Of a DNA stretch of 64,000 bases, positions 17,295-25,370 are shown piece after piece (within the stretch, counting starts at the first letter, position 1; each line of letters opens with the position of its first letter). The notes under the pieces are model-generated. The model was not told the origin of the DNA. It saw nothing but the letters and a program-made list of their open reading frames with translations, and ran no database searches. The translations under genes were made by a program, and so were the position numbers. Origin of the DNA: Acidimicrobiia bacterium (GTDB taxonomy: Bacteria > Actinomycetota > Acidimicrobiia > Spongiisociales > ZC4RG35); contig JANQRA010000013.1 of NCBI GenBank assembly GCA_028284765.1, positions 1 through 64,000 of the forward strand. Reading direction: 5' to 3'.

Positions 17295-18320
17295 TCAGTC
17301 TGCGACTACCTCTCGGAAGCTCGCTCCCTCAGGACGCTCCAACTGGTCCATCGTGCATTGTTGAGCGTCTTTGTCGGGTCTCCACCGATGGAATCTCGAC
17401 GCATGACGAAAGCGATCCCCCTCGAGTTGGTCGTAGCTGACTTCGACCACCACGCCCGGTTGGACTGGAACCCAGGAGTTGTCTTCTTTCCCCGATGACC
17501 ATCGACTCGGCCCTCCCGGTGCGCGAGCCGCCTCGTCGAAGCTCTCCGCGGCGCGTAAGTCCATGAATCGGTTGTAGATCTCGACTCTGTCGGCGTTTGG
17601 GAAACCCGAGCAGTGACCGATGAAGTGAAAGTCCCCCTGGTCATTGAACAGGCCAAGGAGCAGCGAGCCGATCTTGCCTCCGTCTTTGTGTTCACGGAAC
17701 CCACCAACAACCACGTCAATTGTCCGGCGATGCTTGATCTTGATCATCGCCCTCTTCCCGTGCTGATATGAGAGTTCCGGCCTTTTGGCAATGATGCCGT
17801 CGCAACCGGCCGGTTCGAACTCGTCGAACCAGGCACGAGCAACCTCCGGGTCGTCAGTCTGCGGCGTTAGGTGCCAGGGGAGCTCGAGGTCGCTGGCCAA
17901 TGCCACTAGTTGCTCACGTCGTTCGGAGAACGGAGCCTCTCTCAAGTCCGTGCCCCGGTCTGCGAGGAGATCGAAGGCAACCAGTTCGGCAGGAGTCTCC
18001 TCTGACAACATCGTGATTCTCGATTCGGCCGGATGTATGCGCTGCTGAAGGGCATCGAAGTCTGTGGCTCCTCCGACCACCACGACTATCTCGCCGTCGA
18101 CGACGGTCCCATCGGGGAGCTGTTCGAGTGCGGGCCGTAGCTCTGGGAAGTACCTGAGGAGGGGACGCTGGTTTCGAGAGTCGATTCGGCGGTCGGGTCC
18201 GGACCAGGACACCGACCGGAACCCATCCCATTTCGGTTCGTAGACGAAGTCCCCTGACGGCCATTTCTCAGACACCTTGGCTTCCATCGTCTTGATAGGC
18301 GCCTCAAACGGATGGCTCAC
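17295..18320 (-). CDS. ATP-dependent DNA ligase (LigC / LigD ligase-domain type)
   Basis: Seals nicks using ATP. The 341-residue product has the adenylation lysine K30 in EPKWDGFR, then VVDGEIVVV, VAFDLLADRGTDLR, GIIAKRPELSYQHGKRAMIKIKHRRTIDVVVGG (motifs IV-V, written here in shorter pieces in the family as IAKR and KIKHR), and an OB-fold C terminus. It lacks the polymerase and nuclease domains of full LigD. The start is the GTG at 18320, seven bases after TACCCT; the GTG at 18338 lies upstream of that box. With the separate polymerase gene at 12.8 kb it resembles the LigC plus PrimPol pairs known in mycobacteria. Confidence 0.93.
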   Translation of the reverse strand: MSHPFEAPIKTMEAKVSEKWPSGDFVYEPKWDGFRSVSWSGPDRRIDSRNQRPLLRYFPELRPALEQLPDGTVVDGEIVVVVGGATDFDALQQRIHPAESRITMLSEETPAELVAFDLLADRGTDLREAPFSERREQLVALASDLELPWHLTPQTDDPEVARAWFDEFEPAGCDGIIAKRPELSYQHGKRAMIKIKHRRTIDVVVGGFREHKDGGKIGSLLLGLFNDQGDFHFIGHCSGFPNADRVEIYNRFMDLRAAESFDEAARAPGGPSRWSSGKEDNSWVPVQPGVVVEVSYDQLEGDRFRHASRFHRWRPDKDAQQCTMDQLERPEGASFREVVAD

Positions 18321-18327
18321 CAAAAGA

Positions 18328-18347
18328 AGGGTAGGCACCGATACCCT
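18328..18347. promoter_or_regulatory. Divergent -10 boxes forming an inverted repeat
   Basis: AGGGTA (18328-18333) and TACCCT (18342-18347) are exact inverse copies separated by eight bases. Read outward, each is a TACCCT -10 box: the left one lies seven bases before the ligase GTG at 18320, the right one ten bases before the ATG at 18358. The symmetry could reflect a bidirectional promoter, an operator, or both. Confidence 0.55.
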
Positions 18348-18357
18348 GTCGCCGGAA

Positions 18358-19290
18358 ATGTTGGAGCATGTCAGAGATCGTGGCCGTCTCTTCTTTCTCG
18401 TCCTGGTCGAGTCGGGTCAGATCTTTGGTGAGCAGCGGATCAGCCGCATGGCAGCCGCCGTGGCCTATCGAGGGATATTTGCTCTTGCGCCACTGATGCT
18501 CATTGCAGTTGCTGTGTTTGGATTTGTGATCGGCGATTCGGAAGCAGCACAGGATCAGATCCTCGAGCTCATAGCGGACATCGCCGGCCAGCAAGTAGCC
18601 GATGGGGTCCGGATCTTCGTCGAGTCGGCAGCAGCCTCGGGCGGAGCGACGGCCATCGTCGGTTTCGTCCTTTTGCTCTGGACCACGTCGAGTCTCTTCT
18701 ACGAACTCCAAAACGATTTGAACGACATATTCGAAGTCCCCTATGAGCACACCTCAGGACTGATTGCGTACGCACGGAAGCGTGGTCTTGGCTTCTTGTG
18801 GACGATGGGGTTCGCCCTGATCGGCGTTGCTGTTTGGGCGCTCAACCTGATTTGGGGGGCCTTCGAAGGGTTCTTCGACGATCGCGGAATCGGGATCGTC
18901 CACAGCGTCATCGAAGTCGTGGCCCCACTGGTGACCCTGCTCGTGTTCCCACTGGTGATCGGGCTCGTTATCACCACACTCACGCAGGTTTCGGTGAACA
19001 AGGCCGCTCTCTACGTCGGCTCCTTCTTCACGACCGTGGTGTTTCTTGCCGCGGCCGTTGGCGTTCGAATCTATTTCAGCTGGGACTCCGAGACCACGGC
19101 TTCGACTGTGGCAGGTTCTCTCTTCGTGATCCTTCTGACCGCGTTCGCCCTCGCGGCCGTCTTCCTGTTGGGGGCGGTCGTGACCAAGCAGTACCACGAC
19201 TACTACGAAACCGGGCCGGTTCGGGCCGTCCCTCCACCGGTGGCCGCGTCGTTTAGGAGCTTCCTCGACGGTAGGCGCCGGAGCAGTTAA
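18358..19290 (+). CDS. YihY/BrkB-family membrane protein
   Basis: A 310-residue inner-membrane protein of the BrkB/YihY (UPF0761) family: AAAVAYRGIFALAPLMLIAV in the first helix, the FVLLLWTTSSLFYELQNDLN segment and IFEVPYE typical of the family. About six membrane helices, and a short charged C-terminal tail. The family was once called ribonuclease BN in error; its function is not settled, though links to envelope integrity have been proposed. The ATG at 18358 places the start next to the divergent promoter; upstream in-frame starts lie inside the ligase gene. Confidence 0.9.
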   Translation: MLEHVRDRGRLFFLVLVESGQIFGEQRISRMAAAVAYRGIFALAPLMLIAVAVFGFVIGDSEAAQDQILELIADIAGQQVADGVRIFVESAAASGGATAIVGFVLLLWTTSSLFYELQNDLNDIFEVPYEHTSGLIAYARKRGLGFLWTMGFALIGVAVWALNLIWGAFEGFFDDRGIGIVHSVIEVVAPLVTLLVFPLVIGLVITTLTQVSVNKAALYVGSFFTTVVFLAAAVGVRIYFSWDSETTASTVAGSLFVILLTAFALAAVFLLGAVVTKQYHDYYETGPVRAVPPPVAASFRSFLDGRRRSS

Positions 19291-19318
19291 CCCTCTCGCC
19301 GAAGGGCAGAGATCGCAA

Positions 19319-19324
19319 TAGGCT
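19319..19324 (+). promoter_or_regulatory. -10 box for leaderless gene at 19332
   Basis: TAGGCT ends seven bases before ATG 19332. This favours that ATG over the GTG just before it at 19329. Confidence 0.5.
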
Positions 19325-19331
19325 CGAAGTG

Positions 19332-19898
19332 ATGGCCGTAGACATCCCTGGATTCATCGCCGACTTCAAAGAACACGCAACCGAACACGGATTTCATGTT
19401 CATGACGAGCGCCATTTCGTCGAGACGTACTCGTTGCGCCAGTCTTGGGAGGTCGATGTCCACCCCGAATCAGGATGTGGGGGGCCAATCGACCTCCACG
19501 TTGCTCTCGACGTCAATCCCAACACGGTGCTTTCACTCCGCGAGGTCCTGGAAGCGATGGGTGAGTTCAGCGAGCCGCCGAACGAATATCACCTCGACCT
19601 CTATTTCAACTGGGCCGTCCCACCACTCCACGAGCCGCCCGACTTGCTGGTCCTGGCTACCGACCTGGCCGGGATCGGGGGATTGACTCTTCCCATCGAG
19701 GTCAGCGCGGTGGACTCGTTCGCCGATGTCATTGGGGCTCCCGAGCGCCGCCTGCAAGTAACTGGGAAGACTCAGGTGAGCCTCGTCGACGTTCTAATGG
19801 GAAGAGAGCAACTCTGCGAGGTGCTCGACTTGTCGCGGGAGGTCAGCGAGTACCTGGTCGACAACGCAGACGAGTGGATGGGCCAGCCCGACGGCTAG
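19332..19898 (+). CDS. Conserved hypothetical protein, soluble
   Basis: No family recognised. A 188-residue acidic, soluble protein without signal peptide or membrane segment. Features that may help: an N-terminal helix FIADFKEHATEHGFHVHDE, a beta-rich middle (SWEVDVHPESGCGGPIDLHV; YHLDLYFNWAVPPLHEPPDL) and a C-terminal helical segment ending VSEYLVDNADEWMG. It has its own leaderless promoter and its stop overlaps the convergent gene at 19895 by four bases. Codon use matches the neighbours. Confidence 0.7.
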   Translation: MAVDIPGFIADFKEHATEHGFHVHDERHFVETYSLRQSWEVDVHPESGCGGPIDLHVALDVNPNTVLSLREVLEAMGEFSEPPNEYHLDLYFNWAVPPLHEPPDLLVLATDLAGIGGLTLPIEVSAVDSFADVIGAPERRLQVTGKTQVSLVDVLMGREQLCEVLDLSREVSEYLVDNADEWMGQPDG

Positions 19899-20284
19899 GT
19901 GACGATCGACACCAGGGCCCAGACTCCAGAGGCCAAAGTTGCCGCGACCAATGCATAGAAGAGGCCGACGGTCAGGGGCTGTGGAGCCGGAGCTTCCTCG
20001 GCTTCTGACTCCTGTTCTGCTTCTGGTGGCCGAGGGACAGAGGCTTTGTCGTCGGCGAGACCCACTGCGCCGGCGAACGCACCCGGTTGCGACGGGACAA
20101 ACGGGAGGCGCTCTGCTTCGGCATGAATAATGAAAGTTGTTTCGTCGCTGCGGGTGATGTCGCATTCATCAAGCGACCAATGGCCGACCTCTGCGCCGGA
20201 GGCACTGAGCCGCACTGACTCTTCGTCTAGTTCGATGATCACCGGGACATCGTTGTCCGAGAGATTCACGACACCGTCATACAT
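19895..20284 (-). CDS. Tail-anchored hypothetical protein
   Basis: A 129-residue protein of unknown family. The first about 80 residues look like a small beta domain (VVNLSDNDVPVIIELDEESV, then HWSLDECDITRSDETTFII), a Pro/Glu-rich linker follows (PRPPEAEQESEAEEAPAP), and one membrane helix ends the chain (VGLFYALVAATLASGVWALV). The layout suggests a cytoplasmic domain held at the membrane by a C-terminal anchor. The ATG at 20284 is preferred over the in-frame TTG at 20290. It follows the DUF2461 gene, separated by an inverted repeat. Confidence 0.7.
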   Translation of the reverse strand: MYDGVVNLSDNDVPVIIELDEESVRLSASGAEVGHWSLDECDITRSDETTFIIHAEAERLPFVPSQPGAFAGAVGLADDKASVPRPPEAEQESEAEEAPAPQPLTVGLFYALVAATLASGVWALVSIVT

Positions 20285-20292
20285 CGCCAATT

Positions 20293-20316
20293 GGGGGTTC
20301 CCTGTCCAGAACCCCC
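20293..20316. terminator. GC-rich stem-loop between two minus-strand genes
   Basis: GGGGGTTC (20293-20300) and GAACCCCC (20309-20316) form a perfect 8-bp stem with an 8-base loop, between the stop of the DUF2461 gene and the start of the next. No T-run follows on either strand, so it may be a weak terminator or a protein site. Confidence 0.4.
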
Positions 20317-20346
20317 CAAACTAGCTAGGCAAACCGAAGTGTCGAC

Positions 20347-21039
20347 CTAGAACTCGACCCCGATCGCCTCACAAAGGAACTGCGTGTAGCCAGCAGCCTT
20401 CTTGAACTGGGCAAACAGGTCGTCCGCAAATCCATCAGAAGTGATCGACCTCTGCGTCAATCGCGACCCGGCGGTGAAGCTCTTGAGACGTAGATCGTCG
20501 GGGAAGGGATGATTCTCGTCCAACTCCTTGGGAACCCGTTTGAGTCGGCTCTCCTCACCGTCACCCACGGTCCAGACGCCGGTGAATCCTTTCGAGTGTG
20601 CGACCTTCTTCCAACGCTCGGGTTCGTCATTGATCGCCTGGCGGATAGCCCTTGCCACCTTCGGCTCCGGGTTCCACAGACCCACGCCAGCAAAGTTCTC
20701 TCCGGGCTGTATGTGAAGGTAGAAGCCCGGGGCGTGGACATCTTTCCCTCGCTCGTGCCTGAATTGGATGCCTACGTTCGTCTTGTACGGAGTCTTGTCC
20801 TTCGAGAAGCGAACGTCGCGGTAGGGCCTCATCAATGAACCGCCGTTGGTCCGTGTATCTGCCTTGAAGTGAGGCGAGATCTTCGCCAGCTTCTCTCCGA
20901 AGTCCTCGACGAAGTCCAGTGCGGGTTCACGGATGGTCGTGATGTAGCGGTCTTTGTTCGCCTCCCACCACGCCTTCTCATTGTTTGCTTCCAGCTCTTT
21001 CAGGAAGTCGAACACGCCCCTTGTGAAGTACTTAGTCAT
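20347..21039 (-). CDS. DUF2461 family protein
   Basis: A 230-residue protein clearly of the DUF2461 (TIGR02453) family: FLKELEANNEKAWWEANKDRY at the N terminus, LMRPYRDVRFSKDKTPYKTN and FYLHIQPGENFAGVGLW in the middle. The family is cytosolic and widespread in bacteria and some fungi, and its biochemical role is unknown. ATG 21039 has a good Shine-Dalgarno (AAAGGAG, four bases upstream), one of the few genes in this stretch with a leadered start. It is downstream of, and in line with, the cation exchanger gene after 63 bases. Confidence 0.92.
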   Translation of the reverse strand: MTKYFTRGVFDFLKELEANNEKAWWEANKDRYITTIREPALDFVEDFGEKLAKISPHFKADTRTNGGSLMRPYRDVRFSKDKTPYKTNVGIQFRHERGKDVHAPGFYLHIQPGENFAGVGLWNPEPKVARAIRQAINDEPERWKKVAHSKGFTGVWTVGDGEESRLKRVPKELDENHPFPDDLRLKSFTAGSRLTQRSITSDGFADDLFAQFKKAAGYTQFLCEAIGVEF

Positions 21040-21102
21040 CTGTCTCCTTTCACCCTTGTGACGAACATACGTCGGTGAAACGACAGATTGGAGAGGGTTG
21101 GT

Positions 21103-22425
21103 TCAGACCGACGTCTCTTCGGCCTCCAACTCCGACCATGGAGCCCGGAAGCCATCCTTGAGAATCGTGGTGAATCGCCGGAAATCGGTCCGGAGGACAA
21201 AGAGAGCCGCCAGGAGGAACATGACTCCGACCCCGACGCGCGTTGCTGCCGCGGCGTCAGCCGAGATGACTCCTGCCTCGGCCAGCCACGACTCACCGAA
21301 CTGCACCATGAACAGCCCGAACATCGCCAGTGCCTCTTTCACGTCGATCGAGCGACTTGCGATTATCGCCACCGCGAATACCGACTGTGTGGCTGTTACC
21401 CAGAGTTCGTCGCGCTGAATCTCGTTCAGCGGCAAGCCGTGGATCTGTTGGGCGAAGATCATGAAGACGATCGGAAGGGTTCCCACGAGGAGCGTCCATT
21501 GGTTGACCTTCGAAGAGATCAAGGCTCCAATGCCGGTCCTGGCAGCCAGCCTCCAAGCGAAGAGAGTGGCAATCAGTAGTTCGGGAGCTTCAGATGCAAA
21601 AGGTGCCAGCCACTTGATGAGCAGGAACTCGCTGATACCGACTTGCTCGCCCATCTCGATGAGGGATTCGGCAAAGGGCTCGGCCACCAGGATGATGGCC
21701 CCTCCGGCGAGAGCAAATAGGACGTAGTTGATCAAGCGCCTCTGCCGTTTGGGAAGACTGCCGATGAACGCGCTGGGGCCAACCAGGTGCGGCTCGCTCG
21801 CTGTGGCTCCGGACAATCGGATCATGTACAGGACGTAGATACCCACGAGAACAACCGCGTCAAACGGGCTCAGTGTCTCTTTCAGGAAGAGGGTCATGCC
21901 GTAGATCGAGGCAACTGCTAAATAGGCGATGTCGACCGATTGAGTCTTCTCTAGATAGATGGTGTCCGAGGTGGCGCCTTCAGCCATCTCCGGAGTTGCC
22001 CTTGTCTTCCTGACCCGCCACGTGCCGATGAGGATCACCAGGGGCCACCCGAACCCGATCAACAACTGGTTGGCGCCGGTCATGTTGGCCAAAGCCAGCT
22101 CAGCGGCCTCTCCTCCCGCCCCGGTCTCGGCAAACTCGCGCCCGGCGTCCGCGGTGAGCACGAAGTCGACTGCGTACTCGGGCAGGACTGCGATGAGGGC
22201 GAGGATCGCGAGCGCCAGTCCTCCTCCGACGTCGAGCTGAATCACCTCTGCCGCCCAGGAGATCATGAACGCGGCTCCAACGATGGCCATCCCGTACAGG
22301 GCTGCACCCAGGATCGGATTCGGGTGGTCGACGGTGAGTTTGAGGGCAATGCCAGGGATGGTGGCCCCGAGGGCCAGCGCCATCAGTGCGATCTGACGGC
22401 CCCTGTGAAGATTTGGCGTGTCCAT
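21103..22425 (-). CDS. Sodium/calcium-exchanger family transporter
   Basis: A 440-residue membrane protein of the CaCA superfamily with about eleven helices. The two alpha repeats that form the ion site are visible: LALIAVLPEYAVDFVLTADAG followed by ANMTGANQLLIGFGW, and APFASEAPELLIATLFAWRL followed by ISSKVNQWTLLVGT; the conserved acids are in LPEY and APELL. A central hydrophilic loop (KTRATPEMAEGATSDT) separates the halves. Ion preference (Ca2+, Na+ or another cation) cannot be read from sequence. A TAAACT box lies ten bases before the ATG. Confidence 0.88.
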   Translation of the reverse strand: MDTPNLHRGRQIALMALALGATIPGIALKLTVDHPNPILGAALYGMAIVGAAFMISWAAEVIQLDVGGGLALAILALIAVLPEYAVDFVLTADAGREFAETGAGGEAAELALANMTGANQLLIGFGWPLVILIGTWRVRKTRATPEMAEGATSDTIYLEKTQSVDIAYLAVASIYGMTLFLKETLSPFDAVVLVGIYVLYMIRLSGATASEPHLVGPSAFIGSLPKRQRRLINYVLFALAGGAIILVAEPFAESLIEMGEQVGISEFLLIKWLAPFASEAPELLIATLFAWRLAARTGIGALISSKVNQWTLLVGTLPIVFMIFAQQIHGLPLNEIQRDELWVTATQSVFAVAIIASRSIDVKEALAMFGLFMVQFGESWLAEAGVISADAAAATRVGVGVMFLLAALFVLRTDFRRFTTILKDGFRAPWSELEAEETSV

Positions 22426-22488
22426 GAGCAGCGGAAGTTTAAGCAGCGACCACCGGGGTGCTCGCTGGGACGGGTTCTGAGCCGGTGA

Positions 22489-23634
22489 TCAGTTCAGGAC
22501 TCGGCGACAACTCCAGGGCTGCCAGTAGTAGGAGCCCAACTCTTCGAAACGGTTAGCCAGCCAGGCTGCTGACGAGACGTTGGCCTCCGGGTGGAAGACG
22601 CTGTAACCGGCCCAACCCGCCTGCGGTGCTGTCGTCACCCACGTCGAGGGCAGGAACTGGAATAGCCCCGATGCACTGGAGTACGGGTTCACCGCGTTCG
22701 GATCGCCGTTGGACTCACAGTTGATTATCCGAAGAGCTTCCTCGACCCGATGGGACGGGAAGTATTGAGTAACAAGGGGTCTCCACTGTTCGACGGCAGG
22801 CGGATGATTCCATGACCCACCGCCGCCGGACGTGGTGGTCGTGTTTCCGTTCGAAGTCGTCGTGTTGCCCGAGGTCGTGGTTGGAGAGGAAGGTGTGGTC
22901 GTTGGAGGTGGTCGGTTTTCCTGACGGGCCCGCTCGGCTTCCTTCGCCTCGGCGACCTGCAGCGCAGTCAAAGCTGCCCGGTACTGACGGTCGGCTTCCT
23001 CGGCATCGCGGATCAGTTGGGCCACGCGAGCATCCGCTTGTTCGTACAACTCGGTGAAGTGTTCTACCTCGGCGTCGATTTCTGCCTGGAGTTGTGTGTA
23101 TTCATCTTGTTGGGAGAGGAACGTCTCTTGAAGCTGGCGAAGGCTGTTCTTCTTCTGGCTCAGCTCGCCGACCGTTTCGCGACCGTCCGCGACGACGTCC
23201 TCGACGACCTTGCTGGCCACCATTGCCTCTTCAACGCTTCGAGAGTTCACGACGTTGACGGTCGGCGAAGCCACAACTGTCATGTAGGCGCTCACGGCCT
23301 GGCTTTCGATGTCCTGCTGAATGCCGGCTAGCTCCACGTCTGCGAACCCAACCTCAGCTGAGATTCGATCGATGTTCGCACCGACCAGCGATAGTTCTGC
23401 TGCCAGCTCATTCATACGAGTAATGGAGACGGTGAGGTCGGCCTCGATCTCATTGCGATTGGTCACCGCTTCGTCGACGAGGCCTGAGGCCGCGTCGGCA
23501 CGTCTCTCAGCTTCGTCGGCTGCGTCCTGGGCGTCTTCTGTCGATTGCGCGCGTGCGAAGGGCACGCCAGGGGTAACCACTGAGGCGACAAGAGCGAGAG
23601 CGAGGAATGCCGTTAGGAGGCGCAGTGACCGCAT
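22489..23634 (-). CDS. Secreted coiled-coil protein with lytic-transglycosylase-like C-terminal domain
   Basis: A 381-residue exported protein. Residues 1-29 are a signal peptide (MRSLRLLTAFLALALVASVV then PGVPFARAQS); about 30-245 are a long coiled coil like the N-terminal part of PcsB/CwlO-type cell-wall hydrolase regulators; a Thr/Ser/Asn linker follows (TTTPSSPTTTSGNTTTSNGN); the last about 95 residues are lysozyme-like, with the probable catalytic acid in INCESNGDPNAVNP and the motif SSASGLFQFLPSTW. It probably cleaves glycan strands during growth or division. Start ATG 23634 begins the signal peptide; the longer frame to 23724 overlaps the divergent gene and was rejected. Confidence 0.88.
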   Translation of the reverse strand: MRSLRLLTAFLALALVASVVTPGVPFARAQSTEDAQDAADEAERRADAASGLVDEAVTNRNEIEADLTVSITRMNELAAELSLVGANIDRISAEVGFADVELAGIQQDIESQAVSAYMTVVASPTVNVVNSRSVEEAMVASKVVEDVVADGRETVGELSQKKNSLRQLQETFLSQQDEYTQLQAEIDAEVEHFTELYEQADARVAQLIRDAEEADRQYRAALTALQVAEAKEAERARQENRPPPTTTPSSPTTTSGNTTTSNGNTTTTSGGGGSWNHPPAVEQWRPLVTQYFPSHRVEEALRIINCESNGDPNAVNPYSSASGLFQFLPSTWVTTAPQAGWAGYSVFHPEANVSSAAWLANRFEELGSYYWQPWSCRRVLN

Positions 23635-23714
23635 ACGGTGAGAATTCAGCGTACTCAAACGCCAGAGATGCGTGAAGTGGGAATCAGCTCGGCACCCGTT
23701 GGGTTCGTCCGTGT

Positions 23715-24122
23715 ATGACATCAACCACGATTCCCGAGTCCTTTGCCGACCTTCTCGATTGGGACACCAAGAGCTTCGCTCACGTCGCCACGATTGGCCC
23801 CGACGGCGCCCCGCAGAACAATCCGGTCTGGTTCGACTGGGATGGTGAGCACCTCAAATTCAGCCTCACAACTGGCCGGCAGAAGTATCGAAACCTCAGG
23901 GCTGACTCCCGGGTTTCGTTGTCGATTCTGGACCCGGCCGACCCGTACCGCTACCTCGAGGTTCGAGGTGAGCTCGTCGAGATCGAGCCTGACCCGAATA
24001 TCGACTTCATCTCCAGAATGGCCAAGAAGTACATCGGCAAAGACCGCTATCCGTGGCACCGCGAGGGCGACGAACGGGTTGTGATGAAGGTCAAGCCGGT
24101 CAAGACGACTGGCATGGGATAG
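23715..24122 (+). CDS. Pyridoxamine-5'-phosphate-oxidase-like flavin/F420-dependent protein
   Basis: A 135-residue split-barrel protein: HVATIGPDGAPQNNPVWFDWDGEHLKF near the N terminus, TGRQKYRNLRADSRVSLSI in the middle and the C-terminal basic strand VVMKVKPVKTTGMG. This matches PPOX-class, often F420-dependent, oxidoreductases common in actinobacteria, which reduce quinones, biliverdin-like or xenobiotic substrates. Cofactor is inferred from the family; no F420 biosynthesis gene is in the window. It lies 81 bases from the divergent cell-wall gene and 18 bases before the RidA-like gene. Confidence 0.87.
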   Translation: MTSTTIPESFADLLDWDTKSFAHVATIGPDGAPQNNPVWFDWDGEHLKFSLTTGRQKYRNLRADSRVSLSILDPADPYRYLEVRGELVEIEPDPNIDFISRMAKKYIGKDRYPWHREGDERVVMKVKPVKTTGMG

Positions 24123-24125
24123 CGA

Positions 24126-24131
24126 TAGGCT
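24126..24131 (+). promoter_or_regulatory. -10 box for leaderless RidA-like gene
   Basis: TAGGCT ends eight bases before ATG 24140, just after the stop of the upstream gene. The same hexamer serves the genes at 19332 and 39845. Confidence 0.45.
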
Positions 24132-24139
24132 TGGGCCCA

Positions 24140-24520
24140 ATGCGACAGAACGTCTCGTCCGGGTCGCCTTTCGAATCCACAGTCGGGTTCAGCCGAGCAG
24201 TGCGTGTTGGCGATCGGGTTCTAGTAGCTGGCACCGCACCGATCTGGCCGGACGGCTTCGTCGATCCCGACCCTAAAGTCCAAACCTGGCGATGCTTGGA
24301 GATCATGCTCGAGGCATTGGAAGAAGCCGGAGGGACGCCTGCCGACGTGGTGCGCACGCGGATGTTCATCACCGACGCTGCGCATGCCGAAGCCGTTGGG
24401 GAGGCCCATGGTGAGGTGTTCTCTGAAGTTCGACCCGCGTCGACCATGGTCGTGGTTGCCGGGCTCCTCGACGAGCGCTGGGTTGTGGAGATGGAACTTG
24501 AGGCTGTGTTAACCGGTTGA
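24140..24520 (+). CDS. RidA/YjgF family protein
   Basis: RidA proteins hydrolyse reactive enamine/imine intermediates made by PLP enzymes. The 126-residue product shows [20 protein letters not shown], the [20 protein letters not shown] helix, the conserved RTRMFITD strand, and near the end [14 protein letters not shown], where the arginine normally binds the substrate carboxylate. ATG 24140 begins the domain; the longer frame from 24053 overlaps the preceding gene. It may be transcribed both from its own -10 box and with the PPOX-like gene. Confidence 0.9.
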   Translation: MRQNVSSGSPFESTVGFSRAVRVGDRVLVAGTAPIWPDGFVDPDPKVQTWRCLEIMLEALEEAGGTPADVVRTRMFITDAAHAEAVGEAHGEVFSEVRPASTMVVVAGLLDERWVVEMELEAVLTG

Positions 24521-24548
24521 CTGTTTTGATATCCGTACGGAGGTTCTG

Positions 24549-25187
24549 ATGTTTGGAAGAAAAGCCAAGGAAATGCCAGCCGCCAACGACGCCCTTCCGG
24601 GCCGCAGCGAGGCTGTGGAGGTTCCGCCTGCCCACTTTGTGAACGGCAACCCTCTCGAGGGCCCCTTCGCTGATGGCCTTGAGGTTGCCGTCTTCGGAAT
24701 GGGTTGTTTCTGGGGTGCGGAGAGACGCTTCTGGCAGATGGACGGCGTGTTCACGACCTCGGCCGGATATGCAGGTGGTGCCACTCCGAATCCGAGCTAT
24801 GAGGAAGTTTGCTCAGGCATGACCGGCCACGCCGAGGTCGTGCAGGTCGTTTACGACCCGTCGATCGTGTCTTACGACGAGCTCTTGAAAGTGTTCTGGG
24901 AGACCCATGACCCGACCCAGGGTTACCGCCAGGGCAACGACATCGGAACCCAGTATCGGTCGACCATCTATACGACCACCGATGGGCAGCACGATCAGGC
25001 CAAGCGTTCTCAGGACGTGTATCAGTCGGTTCTAACGGATCAGGGTTTTGGAGATATCACCACGGAGATAGCACCGCTCGAGGAGTACTACTTCGCCGAG
25101 GACTATCACCAGCAGTACCTGGGGAAGAACCCCCACGGCTACGACTGCCACGCCAACACCGGCATCGCCTACCCCGGCCTCGGCTGA
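24549..25187 (+). CDS. msrA: Peptide-methionine (S)-S-oxide reductase MsrA
   Basis: Reduces the S epimer of methionine sulfoxide. The 212-residue product has the catalytic C53 in [13 protein letters not shown], the family segments [34 protein letters not shown] and [23 protein letters not shown] (shown in the family as [10 protein letters not shown]), and a resolving cysteine C200 in GYDCHANTG. The first about 40 residues are an extension without signal-peptide character. GGAGG five bases before ATG 24549 supports the start. It is separate from msrB at 0.5 kb. Confidence 0.96.
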   Translation: MFGRKAKEMPAANDALPGRSEAVEVPPAHFVNGNPLEGPFADGLEVAVFGMGCFWGAERRFWQMDGVFTTSAGYAGGATPNPSYEEVCSGMTGHAEVVQVVYDPSIVSYDELLKVFWETHDPTQGYRQGNDIGTQYRSTIYTTTDGQHDQAKRSQDVYQSVLTDQGFGDITTEIAPLEEYYFAEDYHQQYLGKNPHGYDCHANTGIAYPGLG

Positions 25188-25228
25188 TCTACGAACTCTC
25201 GGTCAGCACCCCGACCTAGCCAATCTCC

Positions 25229-25353
25229 TCGAACCTGCACCGCGTCGCGCTGAGCGGAACGGGGTGCAGGCTCGACGGATGGCGAGTCGGTTGTTCTAGA
25301 TCGAACCCGCACCGCGTCGCGCTGAGCGGAACGGGGTGCAGGCTCGACGGATG
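25229..25353. repeat. Two direct 53-bp repeats, each an imperfect hairpin
   Basis: Copies at 25229-25281 and 25301-25353 differ at one base and are separated by 19 bases. Within each, CCTGCACC or CCCGCACC near the left end pairs with GGTGCAGG near the right end (about 12 bp with one or two mismatches, loop about 20 bases). They fill the gap between convergent msrA and the TOPRIM gene, so each hairpin could act as a terminator in both directions. The long loop and the duplicated state are more like a REP/BIME-type element. Confidence 0.8.
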
Positions 25354-25370
25354 AAGAGATCGACCCCTGT

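Noticed and set aside
17805-17830. tRNA T-arm-like GGTTCGAAC
   Set aside because: It is inside the ligase coding sequence with no acceptor or anticodon stem around it.
25229-25353. CRISPR-like repeat pair
   Set aside because: Only two copies with a 19-base spacer, each copy is itself a long hairpin, and no cas genes are in the window.
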